Of a stretch of DNA of 64,000 nt, positions 46,500-57,100 are shown piece after piece. Under the pieces are notes generated by a model. It was not told the origin of the DNA and did not search any database. It was given only the letters and a program-made list of their open reading frames with translations. A program made the position numbers and the translations under genes. The stretch is taken from assembly GCF_032191515.1 (NCBI RefSeq), contig NC_091431.1, positions 36,924,512-36,988,511 on the forward strand, in the 5' to 3' direction. Numbering within the stretch: the stretch's first letter is position 1; every line of letters begins with the position of its first letter. The DNA comes from Phaenicophaeus curvirostris. Its lineage: Eukaryota > Chordata > Aves > Cuculiformes > Cuculidae.

Positions 46500-47610
46500 C
46501 TACTCTGTGCTGCTGCAGTGATGGTTTGTGCTGGAAAGACCTTGGCTGGATGCCAGGTGTCAATAAAGCCACTCTTATCAGTTCCCTTCTCAGCTGGACA
46601 GGGGAGAAAAAACGTGTAACAAACCTCTCTTGGGTTGAGATAAGGACAGGAAGAGATCATCCATCAATTAACATCATGGGCAAATCAGGCTTAACTTGGA
46701 GAAATTAGAAATTGCCAATAAAATCAGAGTAGGGTAATGAGAAATAAAACCATTCTTTAAACTCCTTCCCCCCAACTCCACCCTTCTTTCTGGGCTCAAC
46801 TTCACTCTTGATTTTCTTTACCTCCCGAGCAGTGGAGGGGGGATGGGGTGTGGGACTTGAGGTCAGTTCATCACACATTGTCTCGGCCACTGTTTACCCC
46901 TCAACTCTCTTTCCGTGCTCCTGTGTGGAGTCCCTCCCATGGGACACAGTCCTCCATGAACTTCTACATGAGCCCTTCCCATGGGCTGCAGTTCTTCATG
47001 AATTACTCCAGTGTGAGTCCTACCCACAGGGTGCAATGCTTCAGGAACAGAGTGCTGCAGCGTGGGTCCCCCACAGGATCATAAGTCCTGCCAGCAAACC
47101 AACTCCACTGCTCCTCTACACTGCTCCTGCCAGGAACTTGCTCTAGCATGGGTTTCCCACAGGATCACAGCTTCCTTTGGGGACATCCACCTGCTCTGGT
47201 GTGGGATCCTCCATAGGCTGCAGGTGGACATATGCTCCACCATAGGCCTCCATGGGGTGCAGGGGGGATAACCTGCTTCACCGTGGTCTTCACCATGGGC
47301 TGCAGAGGAATTTCTGCTTGGGTGCCTGGAGCACCTTCTCCCCCTCCTTCTTCACTGACCTTGGTGTCTGCAGAGTTGCTTCTTTCACATGTTCTCACTC
47401 CTATCCCCAGATGAAGTTTTCTCTTGTACAGTTTTTTCCCCTCTTCTTAAATTTGCTATCACAGAAGTGCAACCACAGTTGCTGATGTGGCCTTGGCTCT
47501 CTTGGAGCTGGCTGGCACTAGATTTATTGTACATGGGGAAAGCTTCTGGCATCTTATCACAGAAGCCACCCTTGTATCCCCCGCAATAACAACACATAGG
47601 CACACAACAG
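46500..47610. mobile_element. ERV-derived block with repeated 13-mers
   Basis: About 1.1 kb of compositionally distinct, more GC-rich DNA resembling a common bird ERV LTR or LTR-adjacent sequence (recognised phrases: ttggctggatgccaggtg, gggttgagataaggacagg, ggggaaagcttctggc). It contains four near-copies of ccatgggctgcag at 46,979, 47,211, 47,250 and 47,293, and repeated cacaggatcac / cacaggatcat. There are no intact viral genes. Orientation and exact ends are uncertain, and the family name cannot be fixed from memory. Confidence 0.6.
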
Positions 47611-50535
47611 TATCTGCTTGAAAGATCTAGTAAGGTGAAAAGCCACAGATGTTATGGTTTTGTAGGAGCCCTGCAGGCTCAGGAATCTGCATCTACTTTG
47701 TGTCTGCTTCTAAGCCCGGTTGTGCTGGTCATGAAGGATTTTTTTGTCAACACTTTCGTAGTGTTTAAAATACCCTTTGCTATATAAAATGTGCTGGTTT
47801 GGTGCCGAGATAATTAAAGTGGTATGGCCTCCAGTGTGTGTGCACTGCCCCAAGCACCAGTAAGTCAGAAATAAGTATGCTTATAAAAATTGTTCAAGTA
47901 AGTTACATTGGGAGAAACCCCTCTATTTCAGTTTGAAGAAGTTTAAGGTAAGGCTGTTCCTCTTGAAATGTTTCAGTTAAAAAATTATATACCCCTGAAA
48001 AAAGTTTCCTTGGATATAAAAGCTGAACATAGCTTAGCTTCTAGGTAAGGCTTGGATTGTCTTTCTGTAACCCAGTAAAACAGAGGTAGTGATTTACCCC
48101 AGCCTTGCACAGACTTTTTTGTGTTTCCCTGGCCTTGTGGTTTTTGACAGAGCAGTTACACATGGCTTTTCATAGGCTCTTAAAAGCATCTTCTGTTAGG
48201 AAATGCTATCCAAGGCCACCAAAGCAGTGGTTAACGACAGAAGAACCCAAACCACTGTATGTAGAGCCTCCATGGAGCTTTGATGTAACTTGCACCTGCG
48301 TCTCCTGAAACTTCTGCTTCTCTCTTCCTGGCCTCTGCCCATTAGCCAGAACAGGAAGAAAAGGATATTTGGAAAACTGAAGATGTTTTTGTGTACCTTT
48401 AGTGCAATGCCAGGAGGGCTCTAATATTGCCTGTGCTCTTCGGTTTCTTTCTCCATGCTTTCTGAATGTCCATGGGGCTTTCTTGGGATGGTAAGCTGTC
48501 CTTCCCTACTCACCGATTCTCATAGTTCTGTGATTTACACACTGTATTTCCTCTGTAATTTGTGTTCAGCTGTGCAGACATCCAGGTGTTGCTTTGATCA
48601 GCATTATACAACCTTAAAGACAGCAGACAATACTGAAACAGAGACTGATGGTTTTTGATATGAAAAGCAATAGGATGTTTATCAGTTGTCAACTAGGGGC
48701 CATGAGGCAATAAAACCAGTAACAGTTGTAGCAACTCCAAAAATACAAGCTGAAAGCAATAGGGACTCCACTTTCTCTAATCCCCAAAGGCTTAAGATCC
48801 ATGCATGAACTGGAAAAATACACTGTATAATAATACAGAAACAAACATTTATGAAGGATTAGAACTGATGCCGGTTGAGTCCTACCCTTTCTAAAATGAG
48901 AAGATTTCCATATATCTGTGGAAGTGTTTGAGCAGGTATTTTAGGGGACAGGGAGCTTCTTTGTTGAGGAGAGTCTGTCACTGAAAGCACTGAAAGCTGC
49001 AAAATTCTTAACATTGGGAAAGGTTCACCTGCTTTAAGGCAGTCCCTTAAAGAGGACTTGGGTAATCACATGGTTCTGATAACTGTGAATTTGCATGATG
49101 TTACTGTTGATGCATTTTGTCAGATATGGCTTGGAGGTGCTAACAGCTGAACCTAGAGATTTTGTTGCCAAACCAAAGAAGCAGAAAGGAAACCTCACTG
49201 ACTCCTCTGCCCCGAATTAATGAGCGCTGAACAGTGTTTTAGACTTCCATGGAGGTGAAAGTCATTCTATCCATCCTAGCAGTCACCTAGTGCTCTAAAG
49301 GCCTCTGCAGGCATGTAACTGGACTTTTGTGGATTTTTATGGCACATATCCTTTCTTCTATCCTTGGCAGAGAGAAGAAATGAAAATCCACCTCATAGAA
49401 ATTGTGCTGTCTGAATCAGTTGGCCTGTGTTCACACGTGTACCTCCCCATGCCACTGCTGAAATCTGCTGGCATCTACTGGGGTGCACCCCGTCTTTGTA
49501 TGTCATACCTATTCCAACCAAAATTTAGATTTACATTATATACAAAAGATTATTCTGTAAAGTACATTAGATCTCAATGGTTAGAAACATCCTCCTAAGG
49601 CTAAGGCCTTTTCTGCTCTAGGGAGATTTTGGTAGCTGTTCCAATTAGAGCACTAAAGACAAATACTTAAGGATTTAAGGTGAAGAATGTTAAATATATT
49701 AAGTCTTTAATGATGGGATTGCAGGGGAATGAGGCCAATCCACAGCCCTGTGTCTCTTATTCCTAAAATCAAGAACAAATTTAAAAAAAACACCCTATGC
49801 TTAGTTTGTTTTATTTGCTCTTTGGCCATCCAACCTGAGGACTGAAAACTCTAACCCATCCTCAAATCAAATCTGGAGGCTGCCTGCAATTTCGTTCTGG
49901 ACGCAGGTGGCACACTTCCACCCTGCCGAGTTACACATTCCTTTGGGTCCAGAGTCTCATCTTGCAGTCACACTCTAGCACTGTTCCCATGTACCAGGTC
50001 AATTTAGTTCATGTAAGTAGTTGGTTTTAGCAGCTGTAATGTCAGTGACTGTAAATGTCAGTGAGATTTTTGGCACAGGGTTCTTGACCTCCTTCAGAGT
50101 CGGAGTGGATGGTTTTTTTCTCCCTACAACAAGCAGCCCCTCTAAACCCATGGAAACCTCAAGGCAGTGTGGCTGTGCAGGCTGAAGCATCACTAGGTCA
50201 CGGAGCACCTGCACAAGTGTGAAGCTCAAAACCCACTAAGCAATGGGAGAAAGACATGCTGGGAGCTGGAATGTGCTGGTGAGGGAACACTTTCCCCTCA
50301 CTGCAAGTTGTGTCCATCTCCCTGCAGTAGCAGCAGAAAGAATACCTGGGAAAAGTAGAGAAACATGATTCGTGCTAAATAATGACTAGCAACACCAAGA
50401 CCTTTGAAGCTCATTCATACACCACTCAACTCATGGATCACCATGTGCAGCAGTAATTTTTCAAAATCATTCAGACTGGTTTACATGACCACTCTTTGAT
50501 TCCAATCACTCAAAACAACATGGTGGGGGTATTTT
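47611..50535. other. Intergenic, nothing recognised
   Basis: About 2.9 kb between the ERV block and the end of the KLF9 3' UTR. It is AT-rich and unique-looking. Open frames are 60-89 codons and show no family features. I see no gene or repeat I can support. Confidence 0.5.
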
Positions 50536-50551
50536 TTAAGTCCTTTTTTTC

Positions 50552-50557
50552 TTTATT
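50552..50557 (-). terminator. KLF9: Candidate distal polyadenylation signal of KLF9
   Basis: Plus-strand tttatt reads AATAAA on the minus strand, in the context ccaaataaagaaaaa. It sits 3.4 kb past the KLF9 stop at the edge of the homopolymer-rich stretch. Other AATAAA motifs upstream could give shorter forms. Confidence 0.5.
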
Positions 50558-52314
50558 TGGACAATATATATACACATATGTACAAAAAAAAATCTACTAC
50601 TACTTTTTTTTTATTTTCTTTTTTTTTTTTTTTACAATTTCAAGTGATTTACAAAACAGGACAGCATTATAACTTATAAAGGATACGAATACTGTACAAA
50701 AATAAAACTGAGTAAACTGTTGGAAGTTGGTATTTTACAGTGTTAGAGATCACTAGTCTGTAAAACAGCATTTTGAAGTATGTGTCCAGCCTGGTGTATG
50801 CTGGGCAAAGTCTATCTGCAAACTGAAAACAGATCTGCAATACAGGTCATGAAAAGCTATTAAAAAAAGAAGAATGTTATATAGCTATACCTTTAAAGCT
50901 GTGACTTCTTTATAGTAAAGGGCTTTCTTAACCAAGGAGAGGAGCTGTCCTAACATAGTCACTATTATTTCCAAAATAGTAGAAGTACATATGGTATTAG
51001 AGAACCTGATTTTCCTTTTCTTTTCCAACATTTGCAACACTCTTCTAGATGCAAAAGACTAACCTGTAGTTTATGTTAAAACCACTGTTTGCTTTTCCTA
51101 AAGAAAAAAAAGAAACAAACTCCAAATTAACAAAACAATAAAACGAAATCTCCAAAACCGATCATTCTCAATTTCTGCTAGTGGTTAATGAATCACATCA
51201 ATCCCGCCTGTCCAATGCTGAAATACAGCAATTGGGTTACCACTTAGGAAGGTTTTTTTCAGAAACAGGATCTTGTCACACGTAATGATGACACGCACTT
51301 GTACATCTTGTTGTCCCATGGGCCAAAGTACCCACTGCCTCTTGATTCTTTCAGACTTGGTAGGAACAACGATGTTTCTTTAAATGTGCATTCTACCCCA
51401 AATATGCAAGGTGGAAACCATAAATCTGGCCTTATACTTCCATGTATTGGTTAATCCTGGTAGCTAAGTGCCCTAAACATCTTTGTACTAATTTAGGAGC
51501 TGCTTATCAGCTGTGGCTTCCCATTGTTGTGGCTACGATGTGAGAGTGTGGTGTATTCACAGGATCAGGCCTTAATTTTCCAAGTGCTGCATTTGCCCTA
51601 CAAAATGGCAACAATCCAGACTGCAGGACTTGAAAGTTTGCTTGATCTTCACAGAAAAGAATGAAGATAGATGTGCATGCATCTTTGAATTTCATTAGGC
51701 TCGTGTGACCCTGGACCCCACTCAACAAGGCAGCATTAACAGTACTGGTGAGCAGAACAATTTCTGTATTTCTAGACCAATAAAAATACAAAGGCTACCT
51801 ATTTTTATTAGGAAGAATGTTACATCCCTAAGACTCAATTTGGACACCAGAAATTAAAGTTCGGTTTCTAAAATAAATGTTTCAAAAAGCTGAAACGGAG
51901 GTAGAAAGTGTGCTTAGTTTCCTGATGTCTTCACTGAAGAAAACACATCCCCTTTTTATTCCATAGACTGCTCAATATCCCTAGTGCCTTAAAAGCAGCT
52001 CTCTTCACATAGACGGAATTTATCATGAACTACACAGGTAAAAACACTATATGCAGATTTCTAATGCCAAATGCCATATATAACTGTAGAAGAAAACACT
52101 CTACTCTCTGAGTTCATTTTTTTTATGTTTGTTACTAGGAAGCAAGCTTTTTATCAGGTAAAACAATAAGATACTGCAAGTGTAATAACAAGATTTTTAT
52201 GTACAGAATTTTACAAGATTACCTAAATTAATCTGCAGTGGAAACACTCTAGGTTTCAGTGTGATTACTCAAAAGATGAATTTGGCCTTAGGTCTCTGTA
52301 GGAGGGCTGCACCT

Positions 52315-52345
52315 CCCCTTCCTCTTCTAGGGGAAGAGGAAGGGG
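52315..52345 (-). repeat. Perfect 13-bp hairpin in the KLF9 3' UTR
   Basis: Arms ccccttcctcttc (52,315-52,327) and gaagaggaagggg (52,333-52,345) are fully complementary with a 5-base loop. In the KLF9 transcript this makes a stable GC-containing stem-loop with one pure-purine and one pure-pyrimidine strand. Confidence 0.85.
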
Positions 52346-52542
52346 TAAAATCAAACAGGAGAAGAATGTTTCTGGAAAAGAATAATGTGTAAACAGAATT
52401 CTCCCTCTATAAGCAGCTGGAGAAGGGAAAGAAAAAAGAAATCACTCATAATCTCTAACAGTTCATGCTTTTAACATTAAAAAATTAATGTAATGAAATA
52501 TTCAGCTAATGACCATGACCTAGAAGTTTTCCTTCACTGATC

Positions 52543-52568
52543 TTTTTGCTCCTCTTAAAGAGCAAAAA
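52543..52568 (-). repeat. 9-bp inverted repeat in the KLF9 3' UTR
   Basis: Arms tttttgctc (52,543-52,551) and gagcaaaaa (52,560-52,568) flank eight bases. It is weaker than the 13-bp hairpin 200 bases away and is mostly A-T paired. Confidence 0.6.
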
Positions 52569-53943
52569 AAAAAGCTTTAAAACAGAAGTAATATTGCCTT
52601 TATCAGTCTTTGACCTGCCATGCATGATGCGGGTACAACACAAAGTACCAAGAGAGGCTTATGTTGTAAGGAGTATTAAGACACACCTTCTGTGCTCTGC
52701 TTCCAATTAGCTCATGGTTTTTCCCCAGTAGTTTACAGAAACACCAAGCAAGAGACACAGGAGCCCATCCAAAGTGCTCCTTACAATGACTTCAGCTGTT
52801 TTCATTAGCATAGTGCTCTTAAGGAAAGGTCTACTCTCTCCATATGCACACACAACCCCCACAGGACTCCATGGGAGTTAAGCAAGGGCATGAAGAGAAT
52901 AAATCTTTAAGGCAAGTGCAGGAAGACAAAAAGCCTTTAAAAAAGCAGCAGTTTATAAAGATGGTAGCTGCTGTTATGCATCCATTCAAACAAAACACAG
53001 CAGAATAAAGCACTGTTACTGGCATTTCTATAGTACAGTACTGTATTTATTGACAAATTAAAAGTATAGGATCAATTGAGAAATGTATGTTTCTGCTCCC
53101 ATGCTCCTGCCACATTATCTAGGCTGGCTTGTATTTTTACAGGTAAGCGAATAACAGCTAAATACATATATAGCCAGAAAACAACCGAGCTGTTGTGGTT
53201 TTTCTTTTTTTTTTTTTTTTTGCTTTAAGTATCTGCTTGAATTATACATGTTTTTACTGAAAAAGTGCAACTTATATTCAAAAGTATAGTTAATACAAAG
53301 AAAAATTTAAAAGACCCATTTCCTCTAATGGGCATTCTTGAGTATAAATTCATCTTACCTCAGTATACCAATCAGAAGATAACAGCAACACATGTAATGT
53401 TTCTCTTAACAGTCTCTTTAAAATGCAGGATCATTCTGAGACAGAAGTAAGCCCACTTCTACAATGTGCTATGGAGTTTTTATCGGAGAGTTATTTATGA
53501 GACTTGGAAAGTGGTTTTACTTGACAAACTCTAAATACAAGCAGCATTACACTGTTCAACAAAACATGTTCATGACACAGCAATCACAAAGACTTTGAGG
53601 TCAGGCTACTGTGGTGGCACAGGCCAGATGAATCAGTATGTACACCAGCATCAATGCTTTACATTAAAGGAAGTGGTCACCTCCATTGCTGGCCATCCCC
53701 TCCCTCCTTTCATCCCCATAGTCCACTTGATCCATACCACTGTCCCCAGTGCAGGTGGGGAAGGTGGGGCACAGAGTACATTTTCATTTTTTTAATGTTG
53801 GTTACACATGCTTTCAGTTCGCGAGGGCAACCAGTGCCACAGCGGATGCTTATGCTCCGGTGCCACTGCCTGCATCCCCACTGCGGTTTGCCTCCCTCCC
53901 ACCCCTCCCTGCCAGGGTGGAAGGTGCCCTCACAGCCCTGCCC

Positions 53944-54176
53944 TCACAAGGAGCTGCTGGAGCTGGATTTTTTGGATCGCTTGATCATGCTGGGGTGAAA
54001 TTCGGTGTGGCGGCGGGCATGCTTTGTCAGGTGGTCGCTCCGCATGAAGCGCTTCTCACAGAGCGGGCACCGAAACTGTTTCTCACCGGTGTGGGTTCGG
54101 TAGTGCCGGGTGAGCTCATCTGAGCGGGAGAACTTTTTAAGGCAGTCAGGCCATGTGCATGGGAATGGTCGCTCGC
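53944..54176 (-). CDS. KLF9: KLF9, Krueppel-like factor 9, last coding exon (zinc fingers 2-3)
   Basis: KLF9 (BTEB1) is a nuclear transcription factor that binds GC/GT-box DNA and responds to glucocorticoid and thyroid hormone. The exon follows acceptor ctccctgcag on the minus strand in phase 1 (G|GC) and encodes 76 residues plus TGA. Finger 2 is C-x4-C (CTWPDC) with H-x3-H in RHYRTH. Finger 3 is CPLCEKRFMRSDHLTKHARRH. The linkers and contact residues (RSDELTR, RSDHLTK) are typical of KLFs, and the tail HTEFHPSMIKRSKK marks KLF9. The protein then ends in six serines and a leucine, unlike the mammalian tail as I recall it. The N-terminal repression domain, finger 1 and promoter are on exon 1, beyond the window. 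Confidence 0.95.
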
Positions 54177-57100
54177 CTGCAGGGAGGGAAGAATGACAAG
54201 AGATTTAGCAGGGGGGTAGAAGTAATGCAGGCCTGCACGTACCAGCTTTGCCGAGGAGCTGGGGAACACGCTGCTGAGGGGAAAAAGCTGCTTTTGTTTC
54301 CTGCCATGGTGCCAGCGTCTGTGGAGTTGTTGATGACTCGCTTCATCAGGTTTCAGTCTCACCTCCAGCTGAAGCCAAACACACCCCCCCCCAACTGCAT
54401 GAAACTTGTACTCAGTAGAGAACCTTACACGACCCCAAAGACTGTCAAAACAACAGATGAGCTCTGCCTGTGCCTGTACGTTTTTTATGTTCGGCTCACT
54501 ACAGCAGTTTTGGAAAGGAGCACCAGTATTATTCCTCTGACACTTCCATTCTGCTGAGTAAAATAATCTGTAACCGTTAGAAAAGAAGCCAACAGAAATC
54601 CTTCACCCAGAACAAGTCATTCCAGCCTAGGAAGAACTGAGCGGGGAGGGATCAGTGAGGGTGGTGCAGCCTCAAGGCAGCAAACACATTAGAGCAAAAC
54701 CACTGTGGCTGCAGAGAGAGGTCCCATGACCCCCTCTCCTCCCTGAAAGCCCTAGAGAGTCTCTCTTAAATAACACAGTCGTTTTTGTGGTTTAGGCTCC
54801 TAATGATACAGTGCCCCCTGACAGGCGGCTGCTACGTTCCAGACCTACCTGCACGCAGTAGAGCTGCAGCCAGACAAGCATGACTGTGCAGGTTGCAGCA
54901 GCCCCCCGTGCAGCACAGCTGCTTCCCCTGCACCTTCTTCCCTCACCTTGTGGAAATGCTGGTCCTCAGTCAGGGGAGAAGGATACAGAGCGCAACACAG
55001 CCAGTTGCTTTGAGCATGGTGGAAGCACAGCTGCCAGCCATCCCAATCCAGGGCTGTTTTTTTTTTAAATAAACTGGTTTCTTGGCTTTCTGCTGTATGC
55101 TTTTAGACATGGTTGGAAGCCTTTCTGAAAAACCACTAGCTGTATAAAAGAAATTATTAAAATGGTACATAGGTTCACACATGCATGAAGGCCATGACCG
55201 TAGTAGCTACACAGCCAAGCACCACCAGGAGCCATGCAGAGCACTTCATCAGTGCACGCCTCCTTCCCCTGGCTTTGCCCTACTCAGCACCTGCCCTTGG
55301 CAGCTGAGGCAAACATTTCACTTGCACTGCTCTTTTGCTATCTATCTCACGGTTTCTGTCACAGCTCCTGAAAGCTGGCAGCAGTAGGAGGTGCAGAACA
55401 GCTTTCTAGCTCCCCTTGGGGATGTGAGAGAAGTACTATACATCTTGTATGTGTGGAGGCATCGAGTATATGGCTCTATGTCAGGCACTTACAGAGCGGT
55501 GGAAGCAGCTCAGGCAACCTGTCCCATCCTCAGAAGGCACATTTCAAGCTATCTACCTCAGGACAGCTCTTCAGCCTCCAGAAGTGTCTAACTGCAGTAT
55601 AGGGAGATCAGGTGCCTAGGGTTGATAACAAAGATCATAGTCTTTGGGGTGCAGCATGTATTTTAGGCACAGTAGTATCCAACCCATATGCCTAAAAGAA
55701 GTTTTTTGAATCTGGTCCCATCTAGCCCTTAAGAAACTGGGGTCCCCACACCCTCCCTCCCTGGAATTGCAAATGGGAAGACAAAATGGACCTCAGTTAC
55801 TGGAATTTCCCCTGAAACATAATGGGAGCAGTGTGACTTCCACCATTGCTACTCCATATACTCATTTCACTTGCCAGGGGAAAGCACTTTTATGTTATGC
55901 AGTGTAACCACAAAGCCTAGGGGAAAGGCAGGGCTTGCTTACACAACGATGCCTTGTGTATGTTTGGCACCACACTCCCCATGGAACCAGCTCTGAAGTC
56001 AGCAAGGGGAGTGCCAAAGGTCACAGGGATCTTGGCGTGGCCGAGGCATGCCCTGCTACTGAGGAGCGCCGCCGTGCGCTGCGATGGCAGATGCAGCAGA
56101 GATCGCTTCCAGAGACGAGCAGCTGCACTCCCTCAGAAGCACAGGAGCTACCACCGGCACCTGCCACCCACTGCTGAGCCCACAGGTACAGTGGCGGAGA
56201 ACAACTCCACCACCTCAGCCACACAAGCTCATAGAGGCTGTCACAGCCACACTGTACATCTGAAAGTAGGCCAGGCATAATCCCTGGCACCAGGACGCAT
56301 TAAACTCCAGGCTTCCCAAAGCAGAGAGAGAAGGGGGAGGGAGTCTTTTCTAGCCCCTCAAGGGTTGTCTCTGAACCTGAAGATCTGCTGCTCCATTCAG
56401 TCACAAAGCCCTAATCACTGACATGAGGGCTGGTACTTCAGTAATAGACTACATAGGTGCAGAACAGGAGTGGAGTGCACATTCAGGAGGCTTATAAGAC
56501 AAGCTAGAGATGCTTGATGACATGTGATGAACTCAGCAAAGCTGGTTGCTGTATTTGCTGTTTGCATTTGACACGCTGTTTTTTAAAAGCAGCACAGATG
56601 TTTGTGGAAGAGTCCTCACATCAAGCAGGTATGGCAACTGCATACAACCTGGCAGCCAATGGCACAGAGAGCTCCATCTGAAGATAATGGATTTCTGTGT
56701 CATCTCTCAGTCAAGAAATATCTTTTCCACATTATTTTTGCCCTTTAGTTTTGGGAGTAGCAATGCTACAAAAGCTTGAAACACACAGAATGAACTATCA
56801 AAACAGGGTGCTATTATATGTCATTTGTTTTGGTAGCAGCACGCCTTTTACATCTTAAGATATGCCTTACATAAGATTTCCATCAAGGGATAAAAGAATG
56901 GTCAATGGTATATCGTGATACCTTAAAATTATGTGTGATAAGATCTGAGCACAAGAGATCCAAGATGTAAATAATTTTATTTAAATATACATATATTTAT
57001 CTCCAGTGTGGCACTCGAAGTAACAAGTAAAACAATCTGATTTACACATTACAGGAGCAGATGCATCTGCAAAATTCCCATTCTTCCTCCTGTGTGCCAC

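Larger units (their letters stand above)
50536..53943 (-). other. KLF9: KLF9 3' untranslated region (end estimated)
   Basis: About 3.4 kb following the KLF9 stop on the minus strand. It is repeat-free and AT-rich with several homopolymer runs, as long KLF 3' UTRs usually are. Minus-strand AATAAA signals lie at 53,046-53,051, 51,804-51,809 and 50,552-50,557. I take the last, after a T/A-rich block, as the distal end. It carries a 13-bp hairpin at 52,315-52,345. The UTR start is firm; the distal end is inferred. Confidence 0.6.

Noticed and set aside
46808..47146. 112-codon plus-strand frame
   Set aside because: It lies wholly within the repeated ERV-derived block, and its apparent protein repeats come from the repeated 13-mers.
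53654..54123. Plus-strand frames of 114 and 124 codons across the KLF9 exon
   Set aside because: They are antisense shadows of the GC-richer zinc-finger exon and the start of its 3' UTR.
54153..54557. 134-codon plus-strand frame starting opposite KLF9
   Set aside because: Its start overlaps the complement of the KLF9 exon and intron border, and it runs into low-complexity C-rich DNA; no recognisable product.
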